A stretch of 64,000 nucleotides of DNA from Nocardioides sp. 503 (GTDB lineage Bacteria > Actinomycetota > Actinomycetes > Propionibacteriales > Nocardioidaceae): assembly GCF_004522095.1 (NCBI RefSeq), contig NZ_SPUI01000003.1, forward strand, positions 1 to 64,000. The letters are read 5' to 3'. Positions 44,270 to 53,736 of the stretch are shown one piece after another. The first letter of the stretch is position 1; the number at the start of each line of letters is the position of its first letter. Under the pieces are notes generated by a model. That model was not told where the DNA came from, ran no database searches, and saw only the letters and a program-made list of their open reading frames with translations. Made by a program: the position numbers and the translations under genes.

Positions 44270-47200
44270 ATGTTCTCCAAGGTCCTGGTCGCCAACCGCG
44301 GCGAGATCGCCATCCGTGCCTTCCGGGCGGCCTACGAGCTCGGGGCTCGCACGGTCGCCGTGTTCCCGCACGAGGACCGCTGGTCCGAGCACCGGCTGAA
44401 GGCCGACGAGGCCTACGAGATCGGGGAGCGCGGGCACCCGGTGAAGGCCTACCTGGACCCCGAGGCCATCGTGGCGGTCGCGGTGAAGTCCGGGGCGGAC
44501 GCGGTCTACCCCGGCTACGGGTTCCTCTCGGAGAACCCCGCGCTGGCCGAGGCCTGCGCCAACGCCGGCATCACGTTCATCGGTCCCACCTCGGACGTGC
44601 TGACGCTGACCGGCAACAAGGCGCGCGCGATCGCGGCGGCCAAGGCCGCCGGCGTACCGACGCTGGCGAGCGTCGAGCCGTCGACCGACGTGGACGCGCT
44701 GGTCGAGTCCGCCAAGGACATGCCCTACCCGCTGTTCGTCAAGGCCGTCGCCGGCGGTGGCGGGCGCGGGATGCGCCGCGTCGACGACCCCCAGGACCTG
44801 CGCGAGGCCGTCGAGACCTGCATGCGCGAGGGCGAGGGCGCGTTCGGCGACCCCACCGTCTTCATCGAGCAGGCGGTCGTGGAGCCGCGCCACATCGAGG
44901 TCCAGATCCTCGCCGACGGCGAGGGCAACGTGATCCACCTCTTCGAGCGCGACTGCTCGGTGCAGCGTCGTCACCAGAAGGTCATCGAGATCGCGCCGGC
45001 GCCCAACCTGGACCCCGCGATCCGCGAGCGCATGTGCGCCGACGCGGTGCGGTTCGCCACCGAGATCGGCTACCGCAACGCCGGCACCGTGGAGTTCCTG
45101 CTGGACCCCCACGGCAACTACGTCTTCATCGAGATGAACCCGCGCATCCAGGTCGAGCACACCGTGACCGAGGAGGTCACGGACGTCGACCTGGTCCAGT
45201 CGCAGCTGCGCATCGCCTCCGGGGAGACCCTCGCCGACCTCGGGCTGTCCCAGGACAGCATCAAGCTGCGCGGCGCCGCCCTGCAGTGCCGCATCACCAC
45301 CGAGGACCCCGCCAACAACTTCCGCCCCGACACCGGGGTCATCACGACCTACCGCTCCCCCGGCGGCGGCGGCGTCCGTCTGGACGGCGGTACGACGTAC
45401 ACCGGCGCCGAGGTCTCCGCGCACTTCGACTCGATGCTGGCCAAGCTCACCTGCCGCGGCCGCACCTTCGACATCGCGGTGCAGAAGGCCCGTCGCGCGG
45501 TGGCGGAGTTCCGCATCCGGGGCGTCTCCACCAACATCGCGTTCCTGCAGGCCGTGCTCAACGACCCCGACTTCGCCGGCGGCCACATCACCACCTCGTT
45601 CATCGAGACCCACCCGCAGCTGCTCCAGGCGCGCGCCAGCGGCGACCGGGGCACCAAGCTGCTGACCTACCTCGCGGACGTCACGGTCAACCAGCCGCAC
45701 GGGCCGGCGCCCGTGACGCTCGACCCGGCCAGCAAGCTGCCCGACGTCAACCTCGAGGTGCCCGCCCCCGACGGCACCCGCCAGCAGCTGCTGGCGCTGG
45801 GTCCGGAGGCGTTCGCCCGCCAGCTGCGCGAGCAGAGCACCGTGGCGGTCACCGACACGACGTTCCGCGACGCCCACCAGTCGCTGCTGGCGACCCGGGT
45901 GCGCACCCGCGACCTGACCGCCGTCGCCGGGCACGTCGCCCGCACGACCCCCCAGCTGTGGTCCGTGGAGGCCTGGGGCGGTGCGACGTACGACGTCGCG
46001 CTGCGCTTCCTGTCCGAGGACCCGTGGGAGCGCCTCGACAAGCTGCGCCAGTCGATCCCCAACATCTGCCTGCAGATGCTGCTGCGCGGTCGCAACACGG
46101 TCGGCTACACGCCCTACCCCACCGCCGTGACCGACGCGTTCGTCCAGGAGGCCGCGGCCACCGGCATCGACGTGTTCCGCATCTTCGACGCGCTCAACGA
46201 CGTCGAGCAGATGCGACCGGCGATCGAGGCCGTCCGCGCCACGAACACGACGGTCGCCGAGGTCGCGCTCTGCTACACCGGCGACCTCTCCGACCCGGGC
46301 GAGAAGCTCTACACGCTCGACTACTACCTCGAGCTCGCCGGGCGCATCGTCGACGCCGGCGCCCACGTGCTCGCGATCAAGGACATGGCCGGCCTGCTGC
46401 GGGCCCCGGCCGCACGCACGCTCGTCACGGCACTGCGGCGCGAGTTCGACCTGCCGGTGCACCTGCACACCCACGACACCCCGGGCGGCCAGCTCGGCAC
46501 GCTGCTGGCCGCGATCGACGCCGGGGTCGACGCCGTCGACGCCGCCAGCGCCTCGATGGCCGGCACCACGTCGCAGCCGCCGCTGTCGGCGCTGGTCTCG
46601 GCCACCGACTACTCCGCCCGCGAGACCGGGCTGTCGCTGGCCGCGGTCAACGCGCTGGAGCCCTACTGGGAGGCCACGCGCCGCGTCTACGCGCCGTTCG
46701 AGTCCGGCCTGCCGGCGCCGACGGGTCGCGTCTACCGCCACGAGATCCCCGGCGGGCAGCTCTCCAACCTGCGCCAGCAGGCGATCGCGCTCGGCCTGGG
46801 CGAGAAGTTCGAGCAGGTCGAGGACATGTACGCCGCCGCCAACGACATCCTCGGCAACGTCGTCAAGGTGACGCCGTCCTCCAAGGTGGTCGGCGACCTG
46901 GCCCTCGCCCTCGTGGGGCTCGGGGCCGACCCGGCGGAGTTCGCCGACGACCCGGGGAGGTTCGACATCCCCGACTCGGTCATCGGCTTCCTCAACGGCG
47001 AGCTGGGCGACCCTCCGGGCGGCTGGCCCGAGCCGTTCCGCACCAAGGCCCTGGCGGGCCGCTCCTACACGCCACCCTCGGAGGAGCTCACCGACGAGCA
47101 GGCGGCCGGACTCGCCGGCGCCCAGCCGACGCGTCGCCAGACGCTCAACGAGCTGCTCTTCCCGGGTCCGACGAAGACCTTCGCCGAGGGCCGCCAGACC

Positions 47201-47656
47201 TACGGCGACGTGTCGGTCCTGCCCACGCTCGACTACCTCTACGGCCTGCGGCGCGGCGAGGAGCACGAGGTCGAGCTCGAGGAGGGCGTCACCCTCCTGC
47301 TGGGGCTGCAGGCGATCGGCGAGCCCGACGAGCGCGGCTACCGCAGCGTCATGGCCACGATCAACGGCCAGATGCGCCCGATCAGCATCCGCGACAGCTC
47401 CGTCGCCTCCCAGGTGTCCGCGGCCGAGAAGGCCGACACCTCCAAGCCGGGTCACGTCGCGGCGCCGTTCCAGGGCGCCGTCACGATCGTGGTCGAGGAG
47501 GGCGCCACGGTCTCGGCCGGAGACACCGTCGCGACCATCGAGGCCATGAAGATGGAGGCCTCGATCACCGCGCCCGTGGACGGCACCGTGCAGCGCGTGG
47601 CGCTGAGCGGCACGCAGTCCGTCGAGGGCGGCGACCTGGTGCTGGTGCTGGGGTAG
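44270..47656 (+). CDS. pyc: Pyruvate carboxylase
   Basis: A 1128-residue single-chain enzyme making oxaloacetate from pyruvate and bicarbonate. Domains in order: biotin carboxylase (1-450, KAVAGGGGRGMR, EMNPRIQVEHTVTEEV), carboxyltransferase (about 525-800, TDTTFRDAHQSLLATRVRT, HLHTHDTPGG metal site), PYC/OADA domain, and biotinyl domain (about 1060-1128, IEAMKMEAS with the biotinylated Lys). ATG at 44270 is preferred to the GTG at 44261, since TAGGGT (44257-44262) lies 7 nt before it and would overlap the GTG. Confidence 0.97.
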   Translation: MFSKVLVANRGEIAIRAFRAAYELGARTVAVFPHEDRWSEHRLKADEAYEIGERGHPVKAYLDPEAIVAVAVKSGADAVYPGYGFLSENPALAEACANAGITFIGPTSDVLTLTGNKARAIAAAKAAGVPTLASVEPSTDVDALVESAKDMPYPLFVKAVAGGGGRGMRRVDDPQDLREAVETCMREGEGAFGDPTVFIEQAVVEPRHIEVQILADGEGNVIHLFERDCSVQRRHQKVIEIAPAPNLDPAIRERMCADAVRFATEIGYRNAGTVEFLLDPHGNYVFIEMNPRIQVEHTVTEEVTDVDLVQSQLRIASGETLADLGLSQDSIKLRGAALQCRITTEDPANNFRPDTGVITTYRSPGGGGVRLDGGTTYTGAEVSAHFDSMLAKLTCRGRTFDIAVQKARRAVAEFRIRGVSTNIAFLQAVLNDPDFAGGHITTSFIETHPQLLQARASGDRGTKLLTYLADVTVNQPHGPAPVTLDPASKLPDVNLEVPAPDGTRQQLLALGPEAFARQLREQSTVAVTDTTFRDAHQSLLATRVRTRDLTAVAGHVARTTPQLWSVEAWGGATYDVALRFLSEDPWERLDKLRQSIPNICLQMLLRGRNTVGYTPYPTAVTDAFVQEAAATGIDVFRIFDALNDVEQMRPAIEAVRATNTTVAEVALCYTGDLSDPGEKLYTLDYYLELAGRIVDAGAHVLAIKDMAGLLRAPAARTLVTALRREFDLPVHLHTHDTPGGQLGTLLAAIDAGVDAVDAASASMAGTTSQPPLSALVSATDYSARETGLSLAAVNALEPYWEATRRVYAPFESGLPAPTGRVYRHEIPGGQLSNLRQQAIALGLGEKFEQVEDMYAAANDILGNVVKVTPSSKVVGDLALALVGLGADPAEFADDPGRFDIPDSVIGFLNGELGDPPGGWPEPFRTKALAGRSYTPPSEELTDEQAAGLAGAQPTRRQTLNELLFPGPTKTFAEGRQTYGDVSVLPTLDYLYGLRRGEEHEVELEEGVTLLLGLQAIGEPDERGYRSVMATINGQMRPISIRDSSVASQVSAAEKADTSKPGHVAAPFQGAVTIVVEEGATVSAGDTVATIEAMKMEASITAPVDGTVQRVALSGTQSVEGGDLVLVLG

Positions 47657-47659
47657 CCC

Positions 47660-48124
47660 TCAGCCCCGCAGGACGACCGGCTCGCCGCGGTAGCGCTCGA
47701 GGCTGCGGCGTACGTCGTCCGACAGCGCCCACGACGACTGGGCGCCGTGGTCCCACAGGACCAGCGCGGTCTCGGCCACCAGCGCCGGCTCGTGGCCGGG
47801 CTCGACGCGGACCTCGGTGGCGACGCTGAACGACGAGCCGCCGACCCGGCTCACCCAGATCCGCACGAGGAACGGCTGGAACGGTGCGAACCGCATCTCG
47901 GCGTGGTAGTCGACGCGCTGGGAGCCGACCAGCTCCACGACGCCGCCCGGGACGTCGGCGAGCAGCCCGGGGGCCGCCTCCGGCGCGCCGCCCAGCGGCG
48001 CGAAGCGCAGGAACTGGATCCGCGCCTCGTCGATCAGCCGGATCGCCTCGACGTTGTCGACGTGACCGCCGAGGTTGACGTCGCGGTAGCGCGCCTGGAT
48101 CTCGCAGTCGAACACCTCAGCCAT
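47660..48124 (-). CDS. Acyl-CoA thioesterase (hotdog fold, 4HBT-like)
   Basis: A 154-residue protein with the 4-hydroxybenzoyl-CoA thioesterase pattern YRDVNLGGHVDNVEAIRLID, the Asp being the usual catalytic residue. ATG at 48124 matches family start; the long upstream frame is antisense or unrelated. Substrate unknown. Convergent with pyc, 3 nt apart. Confidence 0.87.
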   Translation of the reverse strand: MAEVFDCEIQARYRDVNLGGHVDNVEAIRLIDEARIQFLRFAPLGGAPEAAPGLLADVPGGVVELVGSQRVDYHAEMRFAPFQPFLVRIWVSRVGGSSFSVATEVRVEPGHEPALVAETALVLWDHGAQSSWALSDDVRRSLERYRGEPVVLRG

Positions 48125-48171
48125 GGGCCGCATCCTCGCAGCCGCCCCTCCGGGCGGCGCGGACGCCTCGG

Positions 48172-49359
48172 CTATCGGGCGGCGACGCGGAAGGTCAGCC
48201 AGGTCGAGCGCAGACCGAGGACGGAGCGGAAGGTGTCGCCGGAGACGACGACCTTGCCCCTGCTGCCGGTGAGCGTGAGCGAGCGGATGCGCCCGCCCCA
48301 CTCGCCGTTGCCGTCGCGGCGGGTCACGGCGACGCCGGTGAGGTCGCCGATCGCCGGCCAGGCGCGCTCGACGGCGGTGTCGGCGAGGCGCAGGCTCCAG
48401 TCGTGGACGGGGTTGCCCGCCCAGTCGTCGTAGGGGTCCTCGACGGCGGCGAGGTAGGGCACGGAGCCAGCGGAGGTCCAGCCGCCGCTGCTCGAGGCGA
48501 ACTGCGTGAACGCCGGCGCCCCGCGATGGGTCAGCACCTGGCCGGCGGTCGCCTCGACCGCGGCGTTCGCCGCCGGGTGCTCCGCACCGTGACCGCCGTA
48601 GACCTGGCAGGAGGTGGAGTCGCACAGGCGGCCGCCGGCCCGGTGCGCCCGCTCGTACGTCGCATAGGTGCGGGCGGCCACCGCCTGGGCCCGCACGGCC
48701 TCGGTGCTCCACGAGGCCGGGATCTCCAGCGGGACGACCCCGCGCACGTAGGCCTCGAGGCTGAGCGTGTTGACCGTGTCGCGGCCCCTCGAGCCGCGCG
48801 CGACCGCGGTCGCGCGCAACCGCCCGCGGTAGGACCTCAGGCCGGTCGGGGTGACCAGGGTGATCGGCCGGCCGCCCGCCGAGAGCTCGCCCTCCCCGCG
48901 CAGGTCGGCCCAGCGCCGCCACCGGTCGGTCCGGAACTGCACGCGGTTGCGCCCGGTGGCGGTGACGACCACCCGCCAGCGCGTCGCGCCGTTGGCCGGC
49001 AGCTCGACCGCCGCCCCTCCCCCGGTGTCGCGCAGCCGCAGGCCGCGCCGGCTCACGACCCCCAGGTCGTCGGTGGTGTCGGAGCCGATCACGACGCTCA
49101 CCGGACCGGCGGCCGTGCCCCACTGGGTGCCCGGGTAGTAGAACCCCAGGATCCGCCGGTGCGTGAGGCCCTGGCGGGCCGCGCCCTCGGCGCCGTACTG
49201 GGACATGCCGTGGCCGTGCCCGTAGCCGTGACCCGTCAGCGTCAGCCAGGCCTTGCTCGGCACGCGCCACGAGTCGGCGGCCACGGCTGCGGGCGCGGAC
49301 GCGACGACCAGCGCGAGCGTGAGGAGGCCGGCCGCGAGGACGGTGGGACGGGTGCGCAT
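48172..49359 (-). CDS. SpoIID/LytB domain protein, paralogue 1
   Basis: A 395-residue exported protein: signal peptide (about 1-28), GHGYGHGHGMSQYGAEGAA, and a SpoIID domain with TLSLEAYVRGVVPLEIPASW and QAVAARTYATYE. SpoIID-type proteins are lytic transglycosylases or their regulators. This non-sporulating context suggests peptidoglycan remodelling. It lies in tandem with a paralogue of the same length. ATG at 49359 begins the signal peptide. Confidence 0.88.
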   Translation of the reverse strand: MRTRPTVLAAGLLTLALVVASAPAAVAADSWRVPSKAWLTLTGHGYGHGHGMSQYGAEGAARQGLTHRRILGFYYPGTQWGTAAGPVSVVIGSDTTDDLGVVSRRGLRLRDTGGGAAVELPANGATRWRVVVTATGRNRVQFRTDRWRRWADLRGEGELSAGGRPITLVTPTGLRSYRGRLRATAVARGSRGRDTVNTLSLEAYVRGVVPLEIPASWSTEAVRAQAVAARTYATYERAHRAGGRLCDSTSCQVYGGHGAEHPAANAAVEATAGQVLTHRGAPAFTQFASSSGGWTSAGSVPYLAAVEDPYDDWAGNPVHDWSLRLADTAVERAWPAIGDLTGVAVTRRDGNGEWGGRIRSLTLTGSRGKVVVSGDTFRSVLGLRSTWLTFRVAAR

Positions 49360-49479
49360 GCAGGACTCCGGACGTGACGGGCGTGGCTCGAGATCACGCG
49401 AGTGAACGCGTGTGACCCCACATGGCACCACGCGTCCCAAGGGCCCGCAATCGCCTGACGCGAACTACAGATCGGTAGT

Positions 49480-50667
49480 TCAGGAGACGCGCAGGGTGAA
49501 CCAGGTGGAGTAGAGCCCCAGCAGGAACCGGAAGTCGTCGCCGGTGACCACGACGGTGCCCCCGCTGCCGCGCAGCGTGACCGTGCCGACCCGACCGCCC
49601 CAGTCGCCGTTGCCGTCGCGGTCGGAGGTCTCGACCGAGGTCAGGTCGCCCACGGCGGGCCAGGTCTGCTCGATCCTGGCGTCGGTCACCCGGACGGTCC
49701 AATCGTGGTAGTCGTTGCCGGCGAAGGCGTCGTAGGGGTCCTTCTTGGCCGGCAGGTAGGCGAACGAGCCCCGCGAGGTCCAGCCGCCGCTGCTCGCGGA
49801 GAACTGCGAGAAGATCGGGCTGCCGCCCTGGGTCAGCACCTGGCGGCGCGTGGCGTCGATGGCTTTCGAGGTGGACCGCTGCTCGTCGGTGGCGCCGCCG
49901 TAGACCTGGCACTGGTCGGTGTCGCAGAGCTGGTAGTGCCCGTGCCGCGCGTGCTTGCGCTCGTAGGCGGCGTAGGTGCGGGCGGCGACCGCCTGGGCGC
50001 GCAGCGCCTGCGGGTGCCAGTAGGACGGCACCTCGCGGGGCACCACGCCCTTGAGGTAGGAGTCGAGCGGCAGCACGTTGACGGTGTCGCGGTCCAGCCC
50101 GCGGCCCGTGGAGGCCGAGCGCAGCACGCCGCGGTAGGAGCGGCCACCGCCGGCGAAGACCAGCCGGACGGGCTTGCCCCCGGCCAAGAACTCCGCGTCG
50201 CCGCGCACGGTGCGCAGCCGGCGCCAGCGCCCTGAGGTCTGGTAGTCCACGGCGCTGCGCCCGCCCGCGACGGGGACGATGCGCCAGCGCTTGGCGCGCG
50301 GTCGCGCCTGGGCGAGCCGGGTCGCACGCCCCGCCTTGACCGGCCGGACGACGAGCCCGCTGCGGGCCGCCACGACCACGTCGCGGCTGGTGTCGGCGCT
50401 GATCAGCACGCGCACGGCGCCGCCGGACCTCCCCCAGCGGGTGCCGGGGTAGTAGAAGCGCGCGATCGCCCGGTAGCCCAGCCCCTTGGTCGCCGCCCGC
50501 TGGGCGCCGTACTGGGAGAGGCCGTGGCCGTGGCCGAAGCCGTGGCCGACGATCGCGACCGAGGCACCGTCGGGCACCTGCCAGGTCGCGGCCGACGCGG
50601 ACCCCGACGGCATCAGGGTCGACAGCACCAGGGCGAGGGCAGCGAGAAACGAGGTCCGAGACAGCAC
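49480..50667 (-). CDS. SpoIID/LytB domain protein, paralogue 2
   Basis: A 395-residue exported protein collinear with its neighbour: GHGFGHGHGLSQYGAQRAA, LPLDSYLKGVVPREVPSYW, QAVAARTYAAYE and an SSGGWTS segment. Two Cys (QLCDTDQCQVYGG) match those in paralogue 1. GTG at 50667 starts the signal peptide; a GTG five codons earlier is possible. The pair arose by tandem duplication, since well diverged. Confidence 0.87.
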   Translation of the reverse strand: MLSRTSFLAALALVLSTLMPSGSASAATWQVPDGASVAIVGHGFGHGHGLSQYGAQRAATKGLGYRAIARFYYPGTRWGRSGGAVRVLISADTSRDVVVAARSGLVVRPVKAGRATRLAQARPRAKRWRIVPVAGGRSAVDYQTSGRWRRLRTVRGDAEFLAGGKPVRLVFAGGGRSYRGVLRSASTGRGLDRDTVNVLPLDSYLKGVVPREVPSYWHPQALRAQAVAARTYAAYERKHARHGHYQLCDTDQCQVYGGATDEQRSTSKAIDATRRQVLTQGGSPIFSQFSASSGGWTSRGSFAYLPAKKDPYDAFAGNDYHDWTVRVTDARIEQTWPAVGDLTSVETSDRDGNGDWGGRVGTVTLRGSGGTVVVTGDDFRFLLGLYSTWFTLRVS

Positions 50668-50705
50668 CGGGTCACGGTACACGCGAGCGGCGCGGGCAGG
50701 ACCGC

Positions 50706-52088
50706 TCAGATGTGGTGCAGCCGGCGTGCGGCCTCGGCCACGGAGCCGCTCATCGACGGGTAGACCGTGAACGCCTGGGCCACCTGGTCGGCCGTCAGCG
50801 ACTCGGCGACGGCGATCGACACCGGGTGGATCAGCTCGCTGGCGCGCGGCCCGACGACCACCCCACCGACGATGATGCCCGTGCCGGGACGGCAGAAGAG
50901 CTTGACGAAGCCGTCGTGCACGCCCTGCATCTTGGCGCGGGCGTTGCCCGACAGCGGCAGCATGACGACCTCGGCGGTGATCTCGCCGGCGTCGACGGCC
51001 TTCTGGCTCCAGCCGACGGTGGCGATCTCGGGGGCCGTGAAGACGTTGGAGGAGACCTTCTTGAGGTCGAGGGGGCTGACCTTGTCGCCGAGGAAGTGCC
51101 ACATGGCGATCCGGCCCTGCATCGCCGCCACCGAGGCGAGCATCAGGACACCGGTGCAGTCGCCGGCGGCGTAGACCCCCCGGGCCGAGGTGCGCGAGAC
51201 CCGGTCGACGTTGACGAAGCCGCCCTCCTTGAGCACGACGCCCGCCTCCTCCAGCCCGAGGTCCGCGGTGTTGGGGACCGAGCCGAGGGCCAGGATGCAG
51301 TGGGAGCCCTGGATGCTGCGGCCGTCGGTGAGCGTGACGGTGACGACCTCGCCGTCGCGGGTCACCGACTCCATGCGCGACTCCGAGAGCAGCCGCATGC
51401 CGCGGCGCTGGGAGACCTCCTCCAGCACCAGCGAGGCGTCGGCGTCCTCGCCCGGGAGCACCCGGTCGCGCGAGGACACCAAGGTCACGGGGATCCCGAG
51501 GGCGAGGTAGGCGCTCGCGAACTCCGCGCCGGTGACGCCGGAGCCGACGACGATCAGCTCCGTCGGCACCTCGGTGAGGTCGTAGACCTGCTCCCAGGTG
51601 AGGATCCGCTCGCCGTCCGGCTGGGCGCTGGGCAGCGTGCGCGGGGCCGCACCGGTGGCGATGAGGATCGCGTCGGCCTCCAGCGTGTCCCCGCCGTCGA
51701 CGCTGACCCGGCCCGGGCCGTCGAGGCGCCCGCGGCCCTGGACGACGCGCACGTCCTCCTTGGCCAGGCGACGGGCGATGTCGGCGGACTGGTCCGCCGC
51801 GAGCTGCATCACGCGCTTGTTGACCCGACCCAGGTCGACCGACACCGCGGTCGCGAGGTCGCCCTCGTGGTCGTGGAAGTTCACGCCGAGCTCGGCCGCG
51901 CCGGCGACGTCGGTCATCAGCTCGGCGGTCGCGATCAGGGTCTTGCTGGGCACGCAGTCGGTGAGCACCGCCGAGCCGCCGATGCCGTCGGTGTCGACGA
52001 CCGTCACCTCCGCGCCGAGCTGCGCCGCAACCAGCGCCGACTCGTAGCCGCCGGGTCCGCCTCCGATGATGACGACCTTGTCGGTCAC
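50706..52088 (-). CDS. Flavoprotein disulfide reductase lacking the redox disulfide (LpdA-type NAD(P)H dehydrogenase)
   Basis: A 460-residue member of the pyridine nucleotide-disulfide oxidoreductase family: FAD motif IIGGGPGGYESALVAAQLGA, NAD motif VVGSGVTGAEFA, YAAGDCTG, and the dimerisation domain. In the active-site segment only the second cysteine remains (GGSAVLTDCVPSK), so it cannot be a lipoamide dehydrogenase. This matches the mycobacterial LpdA-type NAD(P)H:quinone reductase group. The tail lacks the HPT catalytic motif of Lpd (VYPSMSGS instead). It lies in tandem with a true Lpd. Confidence 0.87.
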   Translation of the reverse strand: MTDKVVIIGGGPGGYESALVAAQLGAEVTVVDTDGIGGSAVLTDCVPSKTLIATAELMTDVAGAAELGVNFHDHEGDLATAVSVDLGRVNKRVMQLAADQSADIARRLAKEDVRVVQGRGRLDGPGRVSVDGGDTLEADAILIATGAAPRTLPSAQPDGERILTWEQVYDLTEVPTELIVVGSGVTGAEFASAYLALGIPVTLVSSRDRVLPGEDADASLVLEEVSQRRGMRLLSESRMESVTRDGEVVTVTLTDGRSIQGSHCILALGSVPNTADLGLEEAGVVLKEGGFVNVDRVSRTSARGVYAAGDCTGVLMLASVAAMQGRIAMWHFLGDKVSPLDLKKVSSNVFTAPEIATVGWSQKAVDAGEITAEVVMLPLSGNARAKMQGVHDGFVKLFCRPGTGIIVGGVVVGPRASELIHPVSIAVAESLTADQVAQAFTVYPSMSGSVAEAARRLHHI

Positions 52089-52140
52089 AGGGCTTCCTCT
52101 CGGTCGCTCATCTGGCTTCCTCTCGTCTTACGGGGTCGGA

Positions 52141-52212
52141 CTCCCTCGCCTCGACTCGCCTGAACTCCCTCGTCCCGACTCGCCTGAACTCCCTCGCCTC
52201 GACTCGCCTGGT
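52141..52212. repeat. Three 24-bp tandem repeats
   Basis: CTCCCTCGCCTCGACTCGCC plus four bases is repeated at 52141-52164, 52165-52188 and 52189-52212 with few changes. The array runs into the next element. A short frame through it is not a gene. Confidence 0.85.
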
Positions 52213-52261
52213 CTCGACAGCCGGTCGCGACTTCGTTCCTCAGTCGCGCGGCTGCTCGACC
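52210..52261. repeat. GTCTCGAC-type intergenic element
   Basis: GGTCTCGAC (52210-52218), an inner stem AGCCG/CGGCT with CGCGAC/GTCGCG, then GCTCGACC (52254-52261). It has the same layout as the REP-like elements but different words, and shares its ends with 11210-11246. Confidence 0.6.
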
Positions 52262-52268
52262 CTGCCGG

Positions 52269-52305
52269 GGCTCTCTCCGAAGCGACTCCGTCGCGTCGGA
52301 GAGCC
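52269..52305 (-). terminator. Hairpin after lpd
   Basis: GGCTCTCTCCGA (52269-52280) pairs with TCGGAGAGCC (52296-52305) with a small bulge, and GCGAC/GTCGC extends the stem inward. It lies 2 nt from the lpd stop codon and probably ends its transcript; there is no U-tract. Confidence 0.6.
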
Positions 52306-52307
52306 GG

Positions 52308-53699
52308 CTAGAAGTTGATCATGTGGCCGGCGATGCCGTGGATGGCTTCCTTGACGGACTCGCCGAGCGTCGGGTGGGCGAAGATGTTGCGGGCGACCTC
52401 GTCGGCGGTGAGGTCCCAGGTCTGCGCCAGCGTGAGCACCGGCAGCAGCTCGGTCACGTCGGGGCCGATCAGGTGCCCGCCGATGATCTCGTTGTGCTCG
52501 GCGTCGGCCACGATCTTGACGAAGCCGGCCGTGTCGCCCAGGCCCTGGGCCTTACCGTTGGCCGAGAACGGGAACGTCGCGGTCTTGACGTCGTATCCCT
52601 TCTCCTTGGCCTGCTCCTCCGAGTAGCCGAACGAGCCGATCTGGGGCTGGCAGTACGTCGCCCGCGGGATCATGTCGAAGTTGATCTCCTGCGTCTCCGC
52701 GCCGGAGATCGTCTCGGCGGCGACGATGCCCATGGCCTCCGCGGCGTGGGCCAGCATCATCTTGCCGGTGACGTCACCGATGGCGTAGACGCCGTCGACG
52801 TTGGTGCGGCCGCGGGCGTCGACGGCGATCGCGCCGCGCTCGGTCAGCTCGACGCCGGCGGCCTCGAGGCCGTAGCCCTCGACGCGCGGCTGGAAGCCGA
52901 TCGCCTGCATGACCTTGTCGGCCTCGAGCACCTCGGTGCTGCCGCCCTTGGAGACGGTGACCTTGACCTTGTCGCCGGAGTCGTCGATGCCCTCGACCTT
53001 GGTGCCGAGCAGCACCTTCACGCCGAGCTTCTTGTAGTGCTTGGCCAGCTCCTTGGACACGTCGGCGTCCTCGGTCGGGACCATGCGGTCGAGGAACTCC
53101 ACGATCGTGACGTCCACGCCGAAGTTCTTCAGCACGTAGGCGAACTCGACGCCGATGGCGCCGGAGCCGGCGATGATGATCGAGCCGGGCAGCTCGGAGT
53201 CGAGGATCTGCTCCTCGTAGGTCACGACGCGCTCGCTCAGCGAGGTGCCGGGGATCAGCCGGGTCTTGGCGCCGGTCGCGATGATCAGGTCGTCGCAGGT
53301 GTAGGACGTGACCTCGCCGTCCTTGCCCTTGACGTCGACCGCCTTCGGGCCGGTGAGGGTGCCCCAGCCGTCGATCTCGGTGATCTTGTTCTTCTTCATG
53401 AGGAAGTGGACGCCCTTGACGATGCCGGCGCTCACCTGGCGCGACCGCTTGTGGGTCGGCCCGTAGGACATCGTGGCGTCGCCCTCGATGCCGAACTTGT
53501 CCTTCTCGTGCGTGAGCACGTGGGCGAGCTCGGCGTTCTTGAGGAGCGCCTTGGAGGGGATGCAGCCCACGTTGAGGCACACCCCTCCCCAGTACTTCTC
53601 CTCGATGACCGCCACGGACTTGCCGAGCTGGGCCGCGCGGATGGCGGCGACGTAGCCACCGGGGCCCGCGCCGAGGACGAGAACGTCGAAGTGAGTCAC
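52308..53699 (-). CDS. lpd: Dihydrolipoyl dehydrogenase
   Basis: A 463-residue flavoenzyme, the E3 subunit of 2-oxoacid dehydrogenase complexes. FAD motif [18 protein letters not shown], redox disulfide [16 protein letters not shown] motif [10 protein letters not shown], and catalytic His-Glu in [16 protein letters not shown] start with TAGGCT (53706-53711) 6 nt upstream on the minus strand, mirrored by TAGCCT for the divergent gene. No E1/E2 genes are in the window. Confidence 0.96.
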   Translation of the reverse strand: MTHFDVLVLGAGPGGYVAAIRAAQLGKSVAVIEEKYWGGVCLNVGCIPSKALLKNAELAHVLTHEKDKFGIEGDATMSYGPTHKRSRQVSAGIVKGVHFLMKKNKITEIDGWGTLTGPKAVDVKGKDGEVTSYTCDDLIIATGAKTRLIPGTSLSERVVTYEEQILDSELPGSIIIAGSGAIGVEFAYVLKNFGVDVTIVEFLDRMVPTEDADVSKELAKHYKKLGVKVLLGTKVEGIDDSGDKVKVTVSKGGSTEVLEADKVMQAIGFQPRVEGYGLEAAGVELTERGAIAVDARGRTNVDGVYAIGDVTGKMMLAHAAEAMGIVAAETISGAETQEINFDMIPRATYCQPQIGSFGYSEEQAKEKGYDVKTATFPFSANGKAQGLGDTAGFVKIVADAEHNEIIGGHLIGPDVTELLPVLTLAQTWDLTADEVARNIFAHPTLGESVKEAIHGIAGHMINF

Positions 53700-53736
53700 G
53701 CTCCCAGCCTAGTGCGGCGCCCGATAGCCTTCAGCC

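Noticed and set aside
44144..47455. A 1103-codon open frame antisense to pyc
   Set aside because: Its translation is rich in R, G, A, V, D and L without domains; it mirrors the codon bias of the very GC-rich pyruvate carboxylase gene.
52066..52311. Short frame with PRLDSPEL repeats
   Set aside because: It is the translation of the 24-bp tandem repeats and an intergenic element; no ribosome site or family.
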